From Firm-13 sp037143795 (GTDB lineage: Bacteria > Bacillota > Clostridia > Saccharofermentanales > Saccharofermentanaceae): 64,000 bases of DNA. The position numbers and the translations under genes were made by a program. The stretch lies in assembly GCA_037143795.1 (NCBI GenBank), contig JBAWXZ010000001.1, positions 248,001-312,000 on the forward strand, read 5' to 3'. The notes under the pieces are model-generated. The model was not told the DNA's origin, made no database searches, and saw nothing but the letters and a program-made list of their open reading frames with translations. Below are positions 36,385 through 45,224 of this stretch, one piece after another. Numbering within the stretch: position 1 is the first letter of the stretch; each line of letters starts with the position of its first letter.

Positions 36385-36542
36385 TCTTACTCCTGTCCTT
36401 ACATGATCAAAATCACGCAATCTATTCACAAAATTATATGCATTCCCACAAAGTGAAATCCGGTTTACCTGTCATCCTGCACAAAAAACATTTGCATGTT
36501 CTTTTGTTTATTATGCTACCATCCAGTCTTTTATATTCAAAC

Positions 36543-36584
36543 GGTAAAATTATTGGAAACAGGGTAATTTTTTATGGGTAATTT
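36543..36584. promoter_or_regulatory. Repeats in the rhaT / response-regulator divergent region
   Basis: GGGTAATTT occurs twice in direct orientation (36562-36570 and 36576-36584), 14 bp apart, and AAAATTA (36547-36553) is inverted relative to TAATTTT. AraC-type regulators bind such spaced half-sites, and a gene for one starts ~75 bp away. The promoters in this gap are not clear; TACAAT at ~36617 is a possible -10 for the rightward genes. Confidence 0.35.
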
Positions 36585-36660
36585 AATTAAAGAATGTTTT
36601 TGTTCAAAATTTGATACAATAGCGTAAACACAGTTGATCTGTTTGGGGATGGAGACAAAT

Positions 36661-38220
36661 ATGAATTTACTTATCGTTGATGATGAAGAATTGACAAGAG
36701 AAGGACTGCTGGGAAGCATTGACTGGACCTCACTTGGCATTCACAACATATATCAGGCAGATGACGGAATCAACGGCCTTTCTTTGGCCCGCAAATACAA
36801 GCCTCAGATTATCCTGAGCGATGTTCGCATGCCGCGCATGGACGGTATCGAAATGGCCGGCAAAATCCGCGAAGATTTGCCGGACTGCCATATTATTTTC
36901 ATGAGCGGTTATTCGGACAAAGAGTATTTGAAAGCTGCCATTCGTCTGAAAGCCATCAGTTATGTTGAAAAGCCCATCCTTCCTAAGGAGGTTGAGGATG
37001 CTGTCCGGGAAGCCATATCGACAGATGCCGTCCTGCAGCTGAATAAGGATTCCGCTACGCGCCAGATTCGTGAAACAGCAACAAAACTTGCCCTGGATAT
37101 AACGTATGCCAAAGTGGAAGATGCTGCCATCCTTGAAAAACAATTCGCAGCCCTTCATATTCATATAAAACAGACCACAGCATTCACTACAATAATTATC
37201 CGGTTTGTCGATGGATTCGCAAGTATTGGAAGTAATGCACAGGAGGAGATCCTGGATTACTTAAAAACCCTTATTACTCCCTCTCATCTGCAGTTTATCT
37301 GGGCAGTTAAGCAGGACGAATACTTGATTTGTCACCTTTTCTCTTCTGATAAGTCTGTAAGCACTTCTACCATGTCAAATATTTACATGAATCTTGCAGA
37401 AAAGCTGTCAAAATCCTGCCGTTTTTATATTGCTGCCGGCAAAACAGTCACCGGTGTAGAAAAAGTATTTGATTCATACAATACAGCCGTTGTTTTACTT
37501 GCCAGTTCCTTTTTCTATGAGTACAACAGCATTCTGCTGTACGAAAAAGAAAACCGGGAAGCCCCGCAGATTTCATCTGATATCATTTCGAATTTCCATG
37601 AGTCTCTTTCATCCCGGGACAAAGCGGAAGCACTTCATATTGTTTTGTCCCTTTATTCAAAACTAATAAATAACCAGGGCTTTCTTGTTAATTATGTTAA
37701 GGATTTCTATTATAAACTATTTATGGAACTCTATAAGACCGCGTCCCACCTGCAGGTTTATCTGTCCGATACGGACGGAAGTTCTGAGACAATCCTGGAC
37801 TATATATCCAAAAGCGGCACACTTACTATCCTGAATAACCTGTTAATCGAGAAAGTGAACCTGCTTTTTCGTTCGCTGGAAACAAATACACAGGAGAATT
37901 CCACGATTTTCCTGATCAAGGCTTTTATCAGTAAAAACTTCCAGAACGGAAATCTCTCGGTTAAGGACATCAGCGAGCATGTCTATCTTTCTACGTCTTA
38001 TGTTTGCACAATTTTCAAAAACGAGACAGGTAAAACACTGAACCAGTATTTGACGGAGTACCGTATAGAAAGGGCCAAAATTTTACTTCTGGATCCCCGG
38101 TATAAGATTGCGGATATTTCTGACAAAGTCGGTTACAGTGACGGCAATTATTTCGGTAAAACATTTAAGAAGATGGTGGGCTTCTCACCGTCTGAGTTCA
38201 GGGAGCAAAATGCCAAATGA
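36661..38220 (+). CDS. YesN-type response regulator (receiver + AraC helix-turn-helix)
   Basis: Cytosolic DNA-binding regulator of 519 residues. N-terminal receiver with acidic pair D7/D8, phospho-acceptor D54 in ILSDVRMPRMDG and the conserved lysine in SYVEKPIL. A long middle region (~130-410) and a C-terminal double AraC HTH (SVKDISEHVYLSTSYVCTIFK ... VGYSDGNYFGKTFKKMVGFSPSEF) follow. ATG at 36661 has GGAG 7 nt upstream. The stop overlaps the kinase start (ATGA). It probably controls the divergent rhamnose-type importer. Confidence 0.92.
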   Translation: MNLLIVDDEELTREGLLGSIDWTSLGIHNIYQADDGINGLSLARKYKPQIILSDVRMPRMDGIEMAGKIREDLPDCHIIFMSGYSDKEYLKAAIRLKAISYVEKPILPKEVEDAVREAISTDAVLQLNKDSATRQIRETATKLALDITYAKVEDAAILEKQFAALHIHIKQTTAFTTIIIRFVDGFASIGSNAQEEILDYLKTLITPSHLQFIWAVKQDEYLICHLFSSDKSVSTSTMSNIYMNLAEKLSKSCRFYIAAGKTVTGVEKVFDSYNTAVVLLASSFFYEYNSILLYEKENREAPQISSDIISNFHESLSSRDKAEALHIVLSLYSKLINNQGFLVNYVKDFYYKLFMELYKTASHLQVYLSDTDGSSETILDYISKSGTLTILNNLLIEKVNLLFRSLETNTQENSTIFLIKAFISKNFQNGNLSVKDISEHVYLSTSYVCTIFKNETGKTLNQYLTEYRIERAKILLLDPRYKIADISDKVGYSDGNYFGKTFKKMVGFSPSEFREQNAK

Positions 38221-40064
38221 TTAAGATGTACAGGAAAATAATCAATTTTTACTCCTATGATTTAAAACTTCAGTATAAGTTTATGCTTTCCCACTTTATT
38301 TTGGTCCTGGTTCCGACTCTCGTGATCGCACTGCTGATTTACAATCAGCTTTCCGGCGTTATTCTGTCCAACACCGTACACTCGGAACAAACCCTGTCAA
38401 GACAGACCGTAAGCAGTATTGAAAGTTCGATTGCCCAGGTTGACGCTGCCTCGTTAACAATAATCAATGATGCTTTTTTCAAAAACATGCTCCAGGATGA
38501 CAATGAAACAATTAAGCAGAAGCTATCTTCCGATCCTACTTTTGTAAATGATACGATATCTTTTCTTAATTCTTCCAGCGCCCTTATTGATGATTTGAAT
38601 ATTACTGATATAAAAATTTACCTGGACTCCCCTTACAAAGAACTCTACGCCAATTCTTCTTTCTCCTCGTACAATATTTTCCGGCCGATTTCAGACATTG
38701 CCGGTTCTTACTGGCATGGAATATTCAGCAGCACAAATGACAGGATGCTGGTCTGTCCGACTTTATATCTCACACCTTCAGAAGCCCAGATGTTCGGCGA
38801 ATTTTCTGTTGCAAGAAAAATCAACTATTCCAACAGTACATCGACAGATGCCGCCGCCTATGTGGTTGTCTACTTTTCCAAAAGCAATATTGACTCCATC
38901 CTCAAAAAGAATATATCCATAACAGACAGTGCCACATACCTGGTTAATGGCAGGAATACTCTGGTCTCCTCTTCCAACCCCTATCTTTCCGGCAAATATT
39001 TCATGCGTTATGAAGAGGTCTCATCCAGTATTCCTGATACGACAAAATTCGAGACCAGGACCTTTGCATCACAAAAAACATATATTGGTTACAAGGAAGT
39101 CAGCGGGACCGATTGGTTCATGGTGTCGGTAATACCTGTTGACAGCGTTCTGAACCAGAACCGCAATATCCTCTGGGTCTTTGGTGTCCTGTACTTCATC
39201 TTCCTGGGAATCGCTTATTTTATCTCAGTGAAACTCTCGAATTCCATAGCAAGGCGTATCTCATCTGTGATTAAGCAGATGAAGCTTGTTGAGGGAGGAA
39301 AACCTAAGCCCCTCGCCAGAAGGCTGGAGCACGATGAAATAGGAGATCTGATTGACACGTATAACTACATGTCCAACGAAATCAACAATCTTATGGATAA
39401 GGAAGTAAAGGCTGCCAATGATCTTCGTATTTCCGAATTCAAGGCGCTGCAGTCCCAGATCAACCCGCATTTCCTCTATAATACGCTGGATATGATTAAC
39501 TGGCTGTCAAAAAGCGGCAAAAGCGAAGAAGTCTCCGACGCCGTCCAGGCGCTGTCAAAATTTTATAAACTGACGTTGGGCAAAGGAAATATCATCGTCA
39601 GCATCGGCGAGGAATTGTCGCATGTTTCTTTGTATGTCCAGCTGCAGAACATGCGGTACAAAGACAAAATCCACTACTTTGTCGATGTCCCCGACGACCT
39701 TCTGGACTATGAAATTCCCAAATTCGTACTGCAGCCGATCGTGGAAAACTCCATTCAGCACGGTATCTTCGGTAAGGAATCAAAAGAAGGCAACATCGTA
39801 ATTACCGGATGGGCAGAAGGAGAAGACATCGTATTTATTGTTTCAGATGACGGGATCGGCGTCCCGCCGGAAAAAATGGAAACAATCCTGAGCGGAAAAG
39901 GTGACAGTTCCATCGGCAGCAACATCGGCATCTACAATACGCATAAACGCCTGCAGCTTTATTATGACAAGTCATATGGCCTTACTTACCGAAGCTCCGA
40001 AACCACTGGAACGGAAGTCGAAATCCGGATTCCAGCGAGAAAATACGATGGCAGTTCCCTGTAA
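38217..40064 (+). CDS. YesM/LytS-type sensor histidine kinase
   Basis: Membrane sensor of 615 residues. One helix near residues 20-42, a large extracytoplasmic sensor domain (~45-300, Cache-like), a second helix (~305-325), a HAMP segment, then a His_kinase domain with QINPHFLYNTLDMINWL (phospho-His near 418) and ATPase motifs ENSIQHGI and SDDGIGVP. It forms a pair with the preceding response regulator through a 4-bp overlap. These systems sense sugars or their binding proteins outside the cell, in line with the adjacent importer. Confidence 0.92.
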   Translation: MIKMYRKIINFYSYDLKLQYKFMLSHFILVLVPTLVIALLIYNQLSGVILSNTVHSEQTLSRQTVSSIESSIAQVDAASLTIINDAFFKNMLQDDNETIKQKLSSDPTFVNDTISFLNSSSALIDDLNITDIKIYLDSPYKELYANSSFSSYNIFRPISDIAGSYWHGIFSSTNDRMLVCPTLYLTPSEAQMFGEFSVARKINYSNSTSTDAAAYVVVYFSKSNIDSILKKNISITDSATYLVNGRNTLVSSSNPYLSGKYFMRYEEVSSSIPDTTKFETRTFASQKTYIGYKEVSGTDWFMVSVIPVDSVLNQNRNILWVFGVLYFIFLGIAYFISVKLSNSIARRISSVIKQMKLVEGGKPKPLARRLEHDEIGDLIDTYNYMSNEINNLMDKEVKAANDLRISEFKALQSQINPHFLYNTLDMINWLSKSGKSEEVSDAVQALSKFYKLTLGKGNIIVSIGEELSHVSLYVQLQNMRYKDKIHYFVDVPDDLLDYEIPKFVLQPIVENSIQHGIFGKESKEGNIVITGWAEGEDIVFIVSDDGIGVPPEKMETILSGKGDSSIGSNIGIYNTHKRLQLYYDKSYGLTYRSSETTGTEVEIRIPARKYDGSSL

Positions 40065-40078
40065 AGCCGTTTACACTT

Positions 40079-41584
40079 TTATTTGTCGAGCACGACGCAC
40101 GCAATATCCATGATATCCGCAATTTTCTGAAACAGGGATGCATTGTGTCCCAGGGACATTGCAAAATGATGTGTCGGCGCTTGGGCAAACCATTCATCCA
40201 TATAGGCATCCGGATCCTTCTTGAATCGGACCGGGGTCTGTGTATTTCCGATCGTCATGATCGTTCCGTCTGTCGACTGGGCTTCAGAAATGATAAATTT
40301 GAGTTTGCCGTCAATTGTCTGTGTTGTTCCTAGATTTGTGATAGGACCTGTACGGACTTTTGCTTCTACCGACACTCCCGTTCCCTGTTTCCCGTGATAG
40401 AGGCCCATTCCGCGAAGGATAGGCTTCCCTTTTGCTATTTCCAGATGAAAAGGTCCGTCATGGCCCAGAAGGATCGTATTGTCCTCATAATCCGTAACGA
40501 CTATTTCACAGAAGCTTCCGCCCTTGCCGACAATGTCACATATTTTCATGGCCAGACAGGTCTTGAGGTCGCCTTCACCGGAACATGGGATTCCTTTTGC
40601 TGTCAGAAGCGAATGCCCTACGATAAATCCACCCTGCAGTTTCTCATATGCGCCGCCGGGTGCACCATGATAGTAATATGTCAGTGCATCAAGATCATAC
40701 TCTTTAATCAGGCGTTCCTGCGCCGCAGCAACTCGCGCCGACCAGTCGATCTGCTCTTCCGTCGGTTTTTTGGCAAGGGGGTCTGCCGAGGAATCTTCAC
40801 TAATTACGAAAAACTCTGCTATTTCCTTTTTCTTCTCTTCCACTTCTTCCGGGGTAACCTTCTGGAGCATGCGATCCAGATCGCACATCTCAAGAGCTTC
40901 AAGGTGTGCGCCGGTCTGACCCTGGAACATGGTAAAATCACTGTACATATCAAGCATTCCGCTGTATGTATTCCCTAAAAATCCAAAACGCGCATATCGG
41001 AGACCGCTCTTTACGCTGGCAGCAAGAACCCATTCACTGATTTCTTTCCATGCCCTGACAGCTTCCGGCCGTTGATACGTGACCTCATCCGCAAGTGAAA
41101 TATCCGGTGTTTTTTCCAGGCCGAGAAGTCCGTTGATAACACGGTATTTTATACCGGCCCGGTGAAATGCATTGGATATTTCCGGCACTGGGCAGGCACC
41201 GCAATGAGCGAGCCATTCGCCCGTCGTTGTCTGTGCATAATTGATTCTGGCTGTCGGCTGAAGATTGAGAATGACAGCGGGTGCATTACAGATCTGATGG
41301 ACGGGAAGCACGGATGCGCTTGTTACATAAGTACCCGCATGCGCAAAGATTAAATCAACATTATTTGCATTGAAATATTCCCCGGCTTTTCTTCCTTGCT
41401 GCTCACTGTCAACAAGTCCGAAATTGAATACTTCTGCATCCGCAAAGGAGGATACCCGTTCTTCGATGAAATTGCCGTAACCGATCAGACGTTCTTTTAA
41501 TCCGGGAAATTGTCCCCAGTAATGTTTCAGGCCCATTGTGTAAATACCGATGCGGGGTCTTTTGGTTGGCTTCATCTTTTCCAT
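40079..41584 (-). CDS. AraA/FucI-family sugar isomerase
   Basis: Aldose-ketose isomerase-like protein, 501 residues, of the L-arabinose/L-fucose isomerase fold. Metal and catalytic residues of the family are suggested by CSGEGDLKTCLAMK, GHDGPFHLE and APTHHFAMSLGHNA. The N-terminal domain (PRIGIYTMGLKHYWGQFPGLKERL ... DLIFAHAGTYVTSASVLPV) matches the family's first domain. ATG at 41584 has GGAGG ~8 nt upstream. It follows lplA and the DeoR gene on one leftward transcript, so it belongs with the divergent dehydrogenase operon and not only with the rhamnose importer. The substrate is unknown; rhamnose isomerase proper has a different fold. Confidence 0.8.
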   Translation of the reverse strand: MEKMKPTKRPRIGIYTMGLKHYWGQFPGLKERLIGYGNFIEERVSSFADAEVFNFGLVDSEQQGRKAGEYFNANNVDLIFAHAGTYVTSASVLPVHQICNAPAVILNLQPTARINYAQTTTGEWLAHCGACPVPEISNAFHRAGIKYRVINGLLGLEKTPDISLADEVTYQRPEAVRAWKEISEWVLAASVKSGLRYARFGFLGNTYSGMLDMYSDFTMFQGQTGAHLEALEMCDLDRMLQKVTPEEVEEKKKEIAEFFVISEDSSADPLAKKPTEEQIDWSARVAAAQERLIKEYDLDALTYYYHGAPGGAYEKLQGGFIVGHSLLTAKGIPCSGEGDLKTCLAMKICDIVGKGGSFCEIVVTDYEDNTILLGHDGPFHLEIAKGKPILRGMGLYHGKQGTGVSVEAKVRTGPITNLGTTQTIDGKLKFIISEAQSTDGTIMTIGNTQTPVRFKKDPDAYMDEWFAQAPTHHFAMSLGHNASLFQKIADIMDIACVVLDK

Positions 41585-41671
41585 GAATAATTCCTCCATT
41601 ACATGTTGATATACAATTAGCAATCTCATTTCCGGACACATTTTCAGGTACTGATTTATCGGTACTGTTTT

Positions 41672-42736
41672 TTACCAACCCTGCTCAAGAAGGAGGCCTG
41701 CAATGTCTTCAGCCATTTTCCTTCTGGATACACCAAACCCGTCACCTTCCGCTGCATGCTGCAGCACGGCTTCAGCTAACACTTTTGAATGAAATCTCGC
41801 TCCCTTGAGAATGTTAATAACCATGTCGATAAAATCGCAGTCCAGTGCATCGGAATATATTTGAGCACTGCTGACGATTCCCTGGTGGATATTCATGCAG
41901 ATCTGAATATGCCCCCAGTCATATTTATTTTCGATCAGCGAATCAAAATGAATACTTTCTCCGAAGCGCCAATTCCATGATGCAAATTGCTCGGTTAAGG
42001 CAAGGAGCGCCGGATCCCCGGCAAAGTCCCTGTCTGTCAGTCTTTCTATCTGCATGCTCGATTCTTCCCTGTCTGTTTCTTCCGGAGAACAGAAAGTTCT
42101 GATAAATGAATTTTCCATGGCAGTCGATAACATTTCAACAGTGATATCCGGCCGCAAAGCCTGAAGGTTTGTAATGCGGGAACGAACCGAGGCCACTCCC
42201 TTTGAGGCAAGTTTAGCGGGATTGACCGTCAGATACCTGGCAACCCTTTCAAAAGCTGAATGAACCAGCAGTGTGCCATGATGCAGGCCGACGCCCCTGT
42301 TAATCCGGAATGCATTTCCTGAGAATTTGAGCCCGTCAGCAAGTATATCATTGCGACCGGAACGCTCTGCATCTATCCCTTCCTTCCTAACCGTGTCGAC
42401 GATCATCTGAAAGTTGCGGTCCAGATTAAAATCGGCTTCCGGCAGCAAAAGGGAAAAATTCAGATTCCCCAAATCATGAAAGACGGCTCCTCCTCCTGTG
42501 CTGCGGCGTGCAAGGCGTCCGCCCTCCGCTTCAAGCTGAGCAGTACTGCATTCCGCCCATGCATTCTGGTTCCTGCCGATAACAACAGTATTCTGGTTCT
42601 GCCACAGATATAGAATCGATGAAAGATCCGATTCCCCTTCAACAGCCCTTATTAGTTTCTGCATAAGAAATTCTTCCAGAGCTAAATTGAACCAGGGATC
42701 GTGGTTACGGCTTGTCACAATCAAAGAATGCGGCAT
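41672..42736 (-). CDS. lplA: Lipoate-protein ligase A
   Basis: Attaches free lipoate to the lysine of E2-type lipoyl domains using ATP. The 354-residue protein has the ligase core RRSTGGGAVFHDLGNLNFSLL, the catalytic lysine region NDILADGLKFSGNAFR, HGTLLVHS, and a C-terminal accessory domain (~240-354) as in LplA. GGAGG precedes the ATG, 12 bp after the DeoR stop. Its placement opposite the E1-E2-E3 operon strongly suggests it lipoylates that E2. It implies that the cell scavenges lipoate rather than making it. Confidence 0.92.
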   Translation of the reverse strand: MPHSLIVTSRNHDPWFNLALEEFLMQKLIRAVEGESDLSSILYLWQNQNTVVIGRNQNAWAECSTAQLEAEGGRLARRSTGGGAVFHDLGNLNFSLLLPEADFNLDRNFQMIVDTVRKEGIDAERSGRNDILADGLKFSGNAFRINRGVGLHHGTLLVHSAFERVARYLTVNPAKLASKGVASVRSRITNLQALRPDITVEMLSTAMENSFIRTFCSPEETDREESSMQIERLTDRDFAGDPALLALTEQFASWNWRFGESIHFDSLIENKYDWGHIQICMNIHQGIVSSAQIYSDALDCDFIDMVINILKGARFHSKVLAEAVLQHAAEGDGFGVSRRKMAEDIAGLLLEQGW

Positions 42737-42748
42737 TGAGGGATCCTC

Positions 42749-43507
42749 CTATAATAAATTAACATGAGCCTGTCTGGCCGCTTTTTGAACATCTTCCGGA
42801 AGAGCACCATCTGTAATCCAGGTATGAATATTGCTTAATCTTGCAAAGGTATGCGGCAGTCCGCTGTTAATTTTCGAGGTATCCATCAGAAGAATAACGC
42901 GCTGTGCCTTTTTTATGATCAGCCGTTTGAGCTCGGCTTCATAATAATCACCGCATGAAAAGCCGCTTGATAACGAAAATGCACTGGCGGCTATAAACGC
43001 AAGATCAATATTAAGGGTCTTAACATATTCACTGGCATTAAATCCGGACAGGGAAAGCGTTTCCCTGTTAAGCTGGCCGCCGGTCAGGTTAATCTTGATA
43101 TTCTGATGTTTTGCCAATTCGAGCGCAATGTTTGGGGCAGGTGTCAATACGAATAAATTCTGGTCTGTAAGCCTCTGTGCAAAACACATGCAGGTAGTGC
43201 CGGAGTCAATATACAGGGATCGTCCCGGTTCAACCAGCGCAATCGCCTTGTCTGCAATAGACAGCTTTGCGCTCGTGTTTTCAGCCTGGCGCTGGGTATA
43301 TGCAGCTTCTTTGATCATCGACAGATGAGCAAGTGATTTGGCTCCTCCGCGCACACGCACAATATAACCCTGTCTTTCGAGAGTCTCAAGATCCCTTCTG
43401 AGCGTCATGCTCGAGACATCCGGATATCTCACCTCAAGCTCTGTAAGGCGGGCTTCGCCACGCGATTGAATGAACTGGTTTATTGCTTCACGTCTATCTA
43501 TTGGCAT
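42749..43507 (-). CDS. DeoR-family transcriptional regulator
   Basis: Sugar-phosphate-responsive repressor of 252 residues. N-terminal winged HTH: RREAINQFIQSRGEARLTELEVRYPDVSSMTLRRDLETLERQGYIVRVRGGAKSL. The C-terminal DeoRC sensor has LYIDSGTTCMCFA and NLTGGQLNRETLSLSG, the sites that bind a phosphorylated sugar. ATG at 43507 has TTTGGAGGG upstream. First gene of the leftward arm; it would control both arms from the shared region, and its effector would be an intermediate of the pathway. Confidence 0.92.
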   Translation of the reverse strand: MPIDRREAINQFIQSRGEARLTELEVRYPDVSSMTLRRDLETLERQGYIVRVRGGAKSLAHLSMIKEAAYTQRQAENTSAKLSIADKAIALVEPGRSLYIDSGTTCMCFAQRLTDQNLFVLTPAPNIALELAKHQNIKINLTGGQLNRETLSLSGFNASEYVKTLNIDLAFIAASAFSLSSGFSCGDYYEAELKRLIIKKAQRVILLMDTSKINSGLPHTFARLSNIHTWITDGALPEDVQKAARQAHVNLL

Positions 43508-43733
43508 ATGACCCTCCAAATTATCATTGTTTTTATGTGTGTTAATTTTGTAATAATTTGATGATATCACAGGTCCCTGCAAAATTCAATCAATTAATAC
43601 ATTCGTGCATTTTTGCCTGTTTAAGTATGAATATAGTATATATATGCCTAAATTTCAATGATTAAATCATTTTTCGCCTAATAGCATTGATAACATTTTT
43701 GTAAATTTGATGAAAGAAATTAACAATTTAGTG

Positions 43734-43762
43734 TTCACAAGAAACACAATTGATGCTATAAT
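43734..43762 (+). promoter_or_regulatory. Promoter of the seven-gene dehydrogenase-complex operon
   Basis: TTCACA (43734-43739), 17-bp spacer, perfect TATAAT (43757-43762); predicted start near 43769, giving a ~95-nt leader. Confidence 0.8.
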
Positions 43763-43777
43763 CGGACACAAGAAACA
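43736..43777. promoter_or_regulatory. Direct-repeat DeoR operator candidate
   Basis: CACAAGAAACA occurs exactly twice (43736-43746 and 43767-43777), 31 bp apart (about three helical turns), covering the -35 box and the transcription start. DeoR-family repressors often bind such direct repeats, and the only regulator gene here is the adjacent DeoR gene. Confidence 0.65.
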
Positions 43778-43862
43778 AAACGGATCATCCGGACGCTCTA
43801 AAATGTACCGGCCCCCGACAACCTGCCGGTTTTCCGGCATCAACTTATAGGAGGATCTACAT

Positions 43863-45128
43863 ATGAAAACTACAGCAGTAAGACTGTACGGAAAACAAGA
43901 CCTGAGACTTGAGACATTTGAATTACCGGCAATCGGCCCCGGCGAGATCCTCGCCAGAATAATTTCAGATAGTATTTGTATGTCTTCCTACAAAGCGGCA
44001 ATGCAGGGTTCTGATCACAAACGTGTTCCTGCGGATATCGCAGAAAACCCGGTTATCATCGGTCATGAATTCTGCGGTGAGATTGTGGAAGTCGGCAGCA
44101 AATGGGCAGATGAGTTCAAACCGGGAGAACGTTTCGGAATCCAACCGGCTATTAATGATCCTACAAACGTATATGCAGCCCCCGGATATTCTTTTCATTA
44201 TATCGGCGGTGCGGCAACATACATAATCATTCCTGAGATCGTCATGAGCCGCGGCTGTCTTCTCCACTATACAGGGGATGCATTCTACTTCGGTTCCCTT
44301 TCCGAACCGATGTCATGCATTATCGGCGGATACCACGTCAACTACCATAGTGATGCCGGAAGTTATGTCCATAATATGGGCATAGTCGAAGGCGGCAGCA
44401 TGGCACTTCTTGCCGGCGTCGGTCCTATGGGACTCGGTGCTATTGACTATGCAATTCACAATTCCCGCCGTCCGGGACTTCTGGTCGTTACGGATATAGA
44501 CGATGTTCGTCTGGCACGTGCCGCATCAATCTACTCAGTCGACGAAGCTGCCAAAAACGGCGTCAAACTCATTTATGTCAACACCACCGGTATTGAAGAC
44601 GTACCTGCGCACCTGATATCGCTTACCGGCGGTACGGGTTATAATGATGTATATGTTTTTGCACCGGTTGCACCGGTTGTAGAACAGGCGGATAAGATTC
44701 TGGCTTATGACGGATGCCTTAACTTCTTTGCCGGCCCTACCAATACAGCATTCTCCGCCCAGATGAATTTCTATAACGTCCATTACAATGCCACTCATAT
44801 TGCCGGAAACAGCGGCGGGAATACGGATGACCTTATTGAAGCAATTGATTTGATGACCAGGGGAGTAATTAATCCATCCGCAATGGTTACTCATGTCGGC
44901 GGAATGGACTGTGTCATCGAGACAACGCTCAACCTGCCGAAGATCCCGGGTGGTAAGAAACTTATTTATACAAATATCAGCATGCCGCTTACCGCCATCA
45001 ACGATTTCCGGGCCCTGGGCGATAAGGATCCGATTTTCAAAAAGCTGGCCGATATAGTTGAAGGAAATAATGGATTATGGAATCTTGAAGCGGAAAAATT
45101 TCTTCTGGCAAATGCCAAATCAATCTAA
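43863..45128 (+). CDS. SorE-like zinc-dependent alcohol/polyol dehydrogenase
   Basis: Medium-chain dehydrogenase of 421 residues, closest in layout to L-sorbose 1-phosphate reductase (SorE). Catalytic zinc region: SDSICMSSYKAA with Cys39 and GHEFCGEIVEVG with His/Glu. Rossmann fold ALLAGVGPMGLGAIDYAI with VVTDIDD. The structural-zinc four-cysteine lobe is missing and a larger insert (NDPTNVYAAPGYSFHYIGG) replaces it, as in SorE-type proteins. AGGAGG precedes the ATG. First gene of the operon; paired with a SorD-like SDR, it could reduce a ketose (phosphate) to a polyol or do the reverse. Confidence 0.8.
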   Translation: MKTTAVRLYGKQDLRLETFELPAIGPGEILARIISDSICMSSYKAAMQGSDHKRVPADIAENPVIIGHEFCGEIVEVGSKWADEFKPGERFGIQPAINDPTNVYAAPGYSFHYIGGAATYIIIPEIVMSRGCLLHYTGDAFYFGSLSEPMSCIIGGYHVNYHSDAGSYVHNMGIVEGGSMALLAGVGPMGLGAIDYAIHNSRRPGLLVVTDIDDVRLARAASIYSVDEAAKNGVKLIYVNTTGIEDVPAHLISLTGGTGYNDVYVFAPVAPVVEQADKILAYDGCLNFFAGPTNTAFSAQMNFYNVHYNATHIAGNSGGNTDDLIEAIDLMTRGVINPSAMVTHVGGMDCVIETTLNLPKIPGGKKLIYTNISMPLTAINDFRALGDKDPIFKKLADIVEGNNGLWNLEAEKFLLANAKSI

Positions 45129-45224
45129 TGAATAACGCATCGATGGTCCGGACATCCAGGAAACTGCGTGCCGGACCCTTTGCCGTCAAAGGTATATTTT
45201 CAAATAAGGAAAGGTAAGGATAAT

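Larger units (their letters stand above)
43508..43862. promoter_or_regulatory. Divergent control region of the DeoR / dehydrogenase-complex operons
   Basis: The only gene-free stretch above 300 bp; I see no coding potential. Leftward promoter: TTGAAT (43584-43589), 17 bp, TATCAT (43561-43566) with a TG extension. Rightward promoter is listed separately. The centre (43600-43730) is A/T-rich with no clear sites. Near the right end TGCCGG-TTTT-CCGGCA (43824-43839) forms a short hairpin just before the AGGAGG of the first rightward gene and could modulate its translation. Confidence 0.6.

Noticed and set aside
40079..41584. Annotating the isomerase as L-rhamnose isomerase because of the nearby rha-type importer
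   Set aside because: RhaA has a xylose-isomerase-type fold; this protein has AraA/FucI-type motifs and is co-transcribed with lplA and the DeoR gene.
43600..43730. Possible small gene or riboswitch in the A/T-rich centre of the DeoR divergent region
   Set aside because: No start with a ribosome site, no hairpin-plus-T-run and no conserved riboswitch-like core could be seen.
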